Shown here: in pieces, positions 40,930 through 43,005 of the stretch | Position numbering within the stretch: position 1 is the stretch's first letter | Layout: every line of letters begins with the position of its first letter | Origin: Chryseobacterium elymi | GTDB lineage: Bacteria > Bacteroidota > Bacteroidia > Flavobacteriales > Weeksellaceae | Reading direction: 5' to 3' | NCBI RefSeq assembly: GCF_003385495.1 | Contig: NZ_QNUH01000026.1 | Span: 1-43,005 of the forward strand | Length of the DNA: 43,005 nucleotides | Position numbers and translations under genes: made by a program | The notes under the pieces: generated by a model | What the model was told of the DNA's origin: nothing | What the model saw: only the letters and a program-made list of their open reading frames with translations | The model's database searches: none

Positions 40930-42176
40930 TAACGAAATTCTGTAATAGTTTTTTCAATGATTCTGACACAGTCTAAAAGCTGCTCTTCTGTAATAACCAA
41001 AGGTGGTGCCAATCTGATGATATTTCCGTGGGTAGGCTTAGCTAAAAGTCCATTTTCTTTTAACTGCAGACATAAATCCCATGCTGTAGAGCTGTCCGGA
41101 GTGTCATTAATCAAAATAGCATTCAAAAGGCCTTTTCCTCTTACTTTGGTAATAAGACTGTTTTTTTCGATAATCTTCTGGATCTCAGCTCTGAAAAGCT
41201 GGCCTAACTGTTCTGCTCTTTCAGACAGTTTTTCATCGGCAACCACATCTAAAGCAGCTACTGCCACAGCGCATGCAATAGGATTTCCTCCGAATGTAGA
41301 ACCATGCTGTCCAGGTTTGATAACATTCATAATACTGTCATTAGCCAATACTGCAGAAACAGGATACATTCCTCCGGAAAGGGCTTTTCCTAAAATAAGG
41401 ATATCAGGCTGTACATTTTCATGATGGCAGGCAATCAGCTGTCCTGTTCTTGCAATACCTGTTTGTACCTCATCTGCAATGAAGAGTACGTTATGTTTTT
41501 TACATAATTCGGAAGCATTTTTCAGGAAACCTTCATCCGGTACGTAAACACCGGCTTCACCCTGGATAGGCTCCACTAAAAATGCAGCAATATTTCCTGC
41601 TTCTCTGTTCAATACTTCTTCTAATGCAGTAATATCATTGTAAGGGATTTTTATGAATCCCGGTGTGAAAGGTCCATAGTTCTGGTTAGCATCGGGATCA
41701 TTGGAGAAAGAAACGATTGTAGTTGTTCTTCCGTGGAAGTTATTTTCGCATACGATGATCTTAGCTGCATTCTCTAAAATTCCTTTTATTTCATAGCTCC
41801 ATTTTCTGGCTAATTTTACTGCTGTTTCTACAGCTTCAGCTCCGGAATTCATAGGAAGCACTTTATCAAATCCGAAAAGAGAAGTGATTTTTTGTTCGTA
41901 CTCGCCTAATTTTGAATTGTAGAATGCTCTGGATGTCAGGGCTAATTTCTGTGCCTGACCTACTAAAGCTGCAACGATTTTAGGGTGGGAATGTCCCTGG
42001 TTCACAGCAGAATATGCTGAAAGAAAGTCATAATATTTTTTGCCTTCCACATCCCATACAAATACGCCTTCTCCGCGGTCAAGAACCACAGGAAGAGGAT
42101 GATAATTGTGCGCTCCGTGCTTTTCTTCAAGGTCAATAAAATACTGTGAGTTTTTTGCTGTTGCTGCTGTTGACAT
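40929..42176 (-). CDS. rocD: Ornithine aminotransferase
   Basis: 415 residues. A class III PLP aminotransferase that moves the delta-amino group of ornithine to 2-oxoglutarate, giving glutamate semialdehyde for proline or glutamate. LPVVLDRGEGVFVWDVEGKK, FLSAYSAVNQGHSHP, ENNFHGRTTTIVSFSND, FIADEVQTGIARTG (D235) and ILGKALSGGMYPVSAV (K264, the PLP lysine) match bacterial and eukaryotic ornithine aminotransferases. A -7 element lies 16 bases upstream. The GT2 gene follows with a 1-base overlap. Confidence 0.95.
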   Translation of the reverse strand: MSTAATAKNSQYFIDLEEKHGAHNYHPLPVVLDRGEGVFVWDVEGKKYYDFLSAYSAVNQGHSHPKIVAALVGQAQKLALTSRAFYNSKLGEYEQKITSLFGFDKVLPMNSGAEAVETAVKLARKWSYEIKGILENAAKIIVCENNFHGRTTTIVSFSNDPDANQNYGPFTPGFIKIPYNDITALEEVLNREAGNIAAFLVEPIQGEAGVYVPDEGFLKNASELCKKHNVLFIADEVQTGIARTGQLIACHHENVQPDILILGKALSGGMYPVSAVLANDSIMNVIKPGQHGSTFGGNPIACAVAVAALDVVADEKLSERAEQLGQLFRAEIQKIIEKNSLITKVRGKGLLNAILINDTPDSSTAWDLCLQLKENGLLAKPTHGNIIRLAPPLVITEEQLLDCVRIIEKTITEFR

Positions 42177-42192
42177 ATGTTTTGGTTTTGGG

Positions 42193-42200
42193 CAAATTTA
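42193..42200 (-). promoter_or_regulatory. -7 promoter element for rocD
   Basis: TAAATTTG on the - strand fits TAnnTTTG, 16 bases before the rocD ATG. A TTTTTG further upstream is spaced 24 bases away, a little too far for a good -33. Confidence 0.5.
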
Positions 42201-42399
42201 AGGATTATTAATGAGATGGCTGAACAAAAACGTAATACGGTACACGTTGGGATTTAAAGTGTATTTTCGGGCTATGTAATGCTGTTTTAGAAAATATTTC
42301 TTTTCTGATATGAGGGTGTAGTTTTTATATCTTTCGGGAAGGGTTTTGTATTATTTTAAAAAGGTGCTTTTGTTATGCTTTTCCTTTCCTGACGAAAGA

Positions 42400-43005
42400 T
42401 TATTGATATTCAATTTCCTGAATCCTTTCGCTTATTTTTCCTTCGTTATTTGAAGTAATGTTGGATACAATATTATTCTGATGATCATAGATGAGACTGT
42501 TTTTTGTTGTTCTGCCTGTTTTATCCGGAAAGACGATGGCTGTTTCGATCGTATTTTCTTTTGCATCAAATTTGTTGAGGAGTGTATTTTGAATTTTTCC
42601 ATTCCTTTTGGTAATGACGGTATCAGGCTTATCACTTAAAGCCCGGAACTGATATTCCGTGACATCAATCTCTTTCGGGTTGTCTGTAGAAAAGCTTTTG
42701 GTCTGTACAATCTGATTATTTTTATTGTATTTACATTCTATCACCAGGCTTGTAGATTTAACGGATTTGATGATGAAATTCTCAGAATTATAATAAAAGG
42801 TTTCCTCTTCATCTATTTCATCCTTATTTTCTTCATATCTTCCATAACTGACCCTTTTAACAAGCTTATTCTGATCATCATAGGTAAAAACCTGTTTCGC
42901 TGTATCGGTATTGTTTGTTATGCTGTCAAGCTTGCTATTGCTGTAATGATAATATGAAGTTTCCATTTCTTCTTTTTCTCCCTCCCGATACAGTTCTCTC
43001 TTTGT
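42400..43005 (-). CDS. YD-repeat-like protein, C-terminal part (partial at right edge)
   Basis: The frame is open to the right edge (13 more codons beyond the ATG at 42966), so the start is outside the window. The visible 201 residues contain irregular YD/RHS-like strands: YYHYSNSKLDSITNN, FTYDDQNKLVKRVSYG, FYYNSENFIIKSV, CKYNKNNQIVQTKSF and IYDHQNNIVSNITSN. Such stretches occur in secreted Bacteroidetes proteins with beta-strand repeats. There is no Rhs core or toxin tip. Function unknown. Confidence 0.7.
   Translation of the reverse strand, partial: TKRELYREGEKEEMETSYYHYSNSKLDSITNNTDTAKQVFTYDDQNKLVKRVSYGRYEENKDEIDEEETFYYNSENFIIKSVKSTSLVIECKYNKNNQIVQTKSFSTDNPKEIDVTEYQFRALSDKPDTVITKRNGKIQNTLLNKFDAKENTIETAIVFPDKTGRTTKNSLIYDHQNNIVSNITSNNEGKISERIQEIEYQ

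Noticed and set aside
1..43005. tRNA genes, CRISPR arrays, complete insertion sequences, prophage
   Set aside because: No T-arm-like consensus with a cloverleaf, no regularly spaced repeats and no intact transposase, integrase or phage structural gene were found by reading.

Overview
The window looks like a chromosomal segment of a Flavobacteriia member, most likely Chryseobacterium or a close Weeksellaceae relative. Base composition is AT-rich. Promoters carry the Bacteroidetes -7 element TAnnTTTG. Several secreted proteins end in a type IX secretion (T9SS) type B (CHU_C-like) C-terminal domain. Housekeeping proteins (L13, S9, S2, EF-Ts, TrmB, AccA, GltX, RuvC, RocD) have typical Bacteroidetes sequences. 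No rRNA, tRNA, CRISPR array or intact insertion sequence was seen.

Layout. (1) 1-1870: the end of an Rhs polymorphic toxin, a downstream lipoprotein that may be its immunity partner, then debris: a frameshifted, truncated XRE-type regulator and a fragment of an IS3-type transposase OrfA. (2) 1914-12179: ruvC, a 2H phosphoesterase, a PadR/membrane-protein pair, a serine hydrolase lipoprotein, a Dph6-like PP-loop ATPase, a secreted Sel1-like protein, the fused acyl-CoA mutase icmF, a small membrane protein and a DUF3667 protein. (3) 12447-14395: rplM-rpsI-rpsB with a canonical promoter and a strong terminator. (4) 14447-27792: an envelope island of paralogous two-cysteine secreted proteins around trmB, a carboxypeptidase-regulatory-like protein, and three tandem large T9SS proteins with IgGFc-binding-like N-termini, followed by a probable remnant of a fourth. 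(5) 27885-32472: tsf on the opposite strand from rpsB, a fourth two-cysteine paralog, accA, and gltX with an unusual insertion. (6) 32691-40929: a surface-glycan cluster of six glycosyltransferases, a left-handed beta-helix acyltransferase and a polysaccharide deacetylase, with a decayed duplicate of part of one gene forming a direct repeat around three of them. (7) 40929-43005: rocD, then the end of a YD-repeat-like protein that runs off the right edge.

How the genes fit together. rpsB and tsf are usually neighbours in one operon. Here they are about 13.6 kb apart and in opposite orientation, and the space between is filled with secreted and surface proteins in two paralogous families, one of which has another member just beyond tsf. 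This is the best candidate for an undescribed system: an expanding cell-surface locus built by duplication, with individually promoted and terminated giant proteins. The glycan cluster to the right also shows duplication and decay. Functional links beyond this are inference from family knowledge and position.
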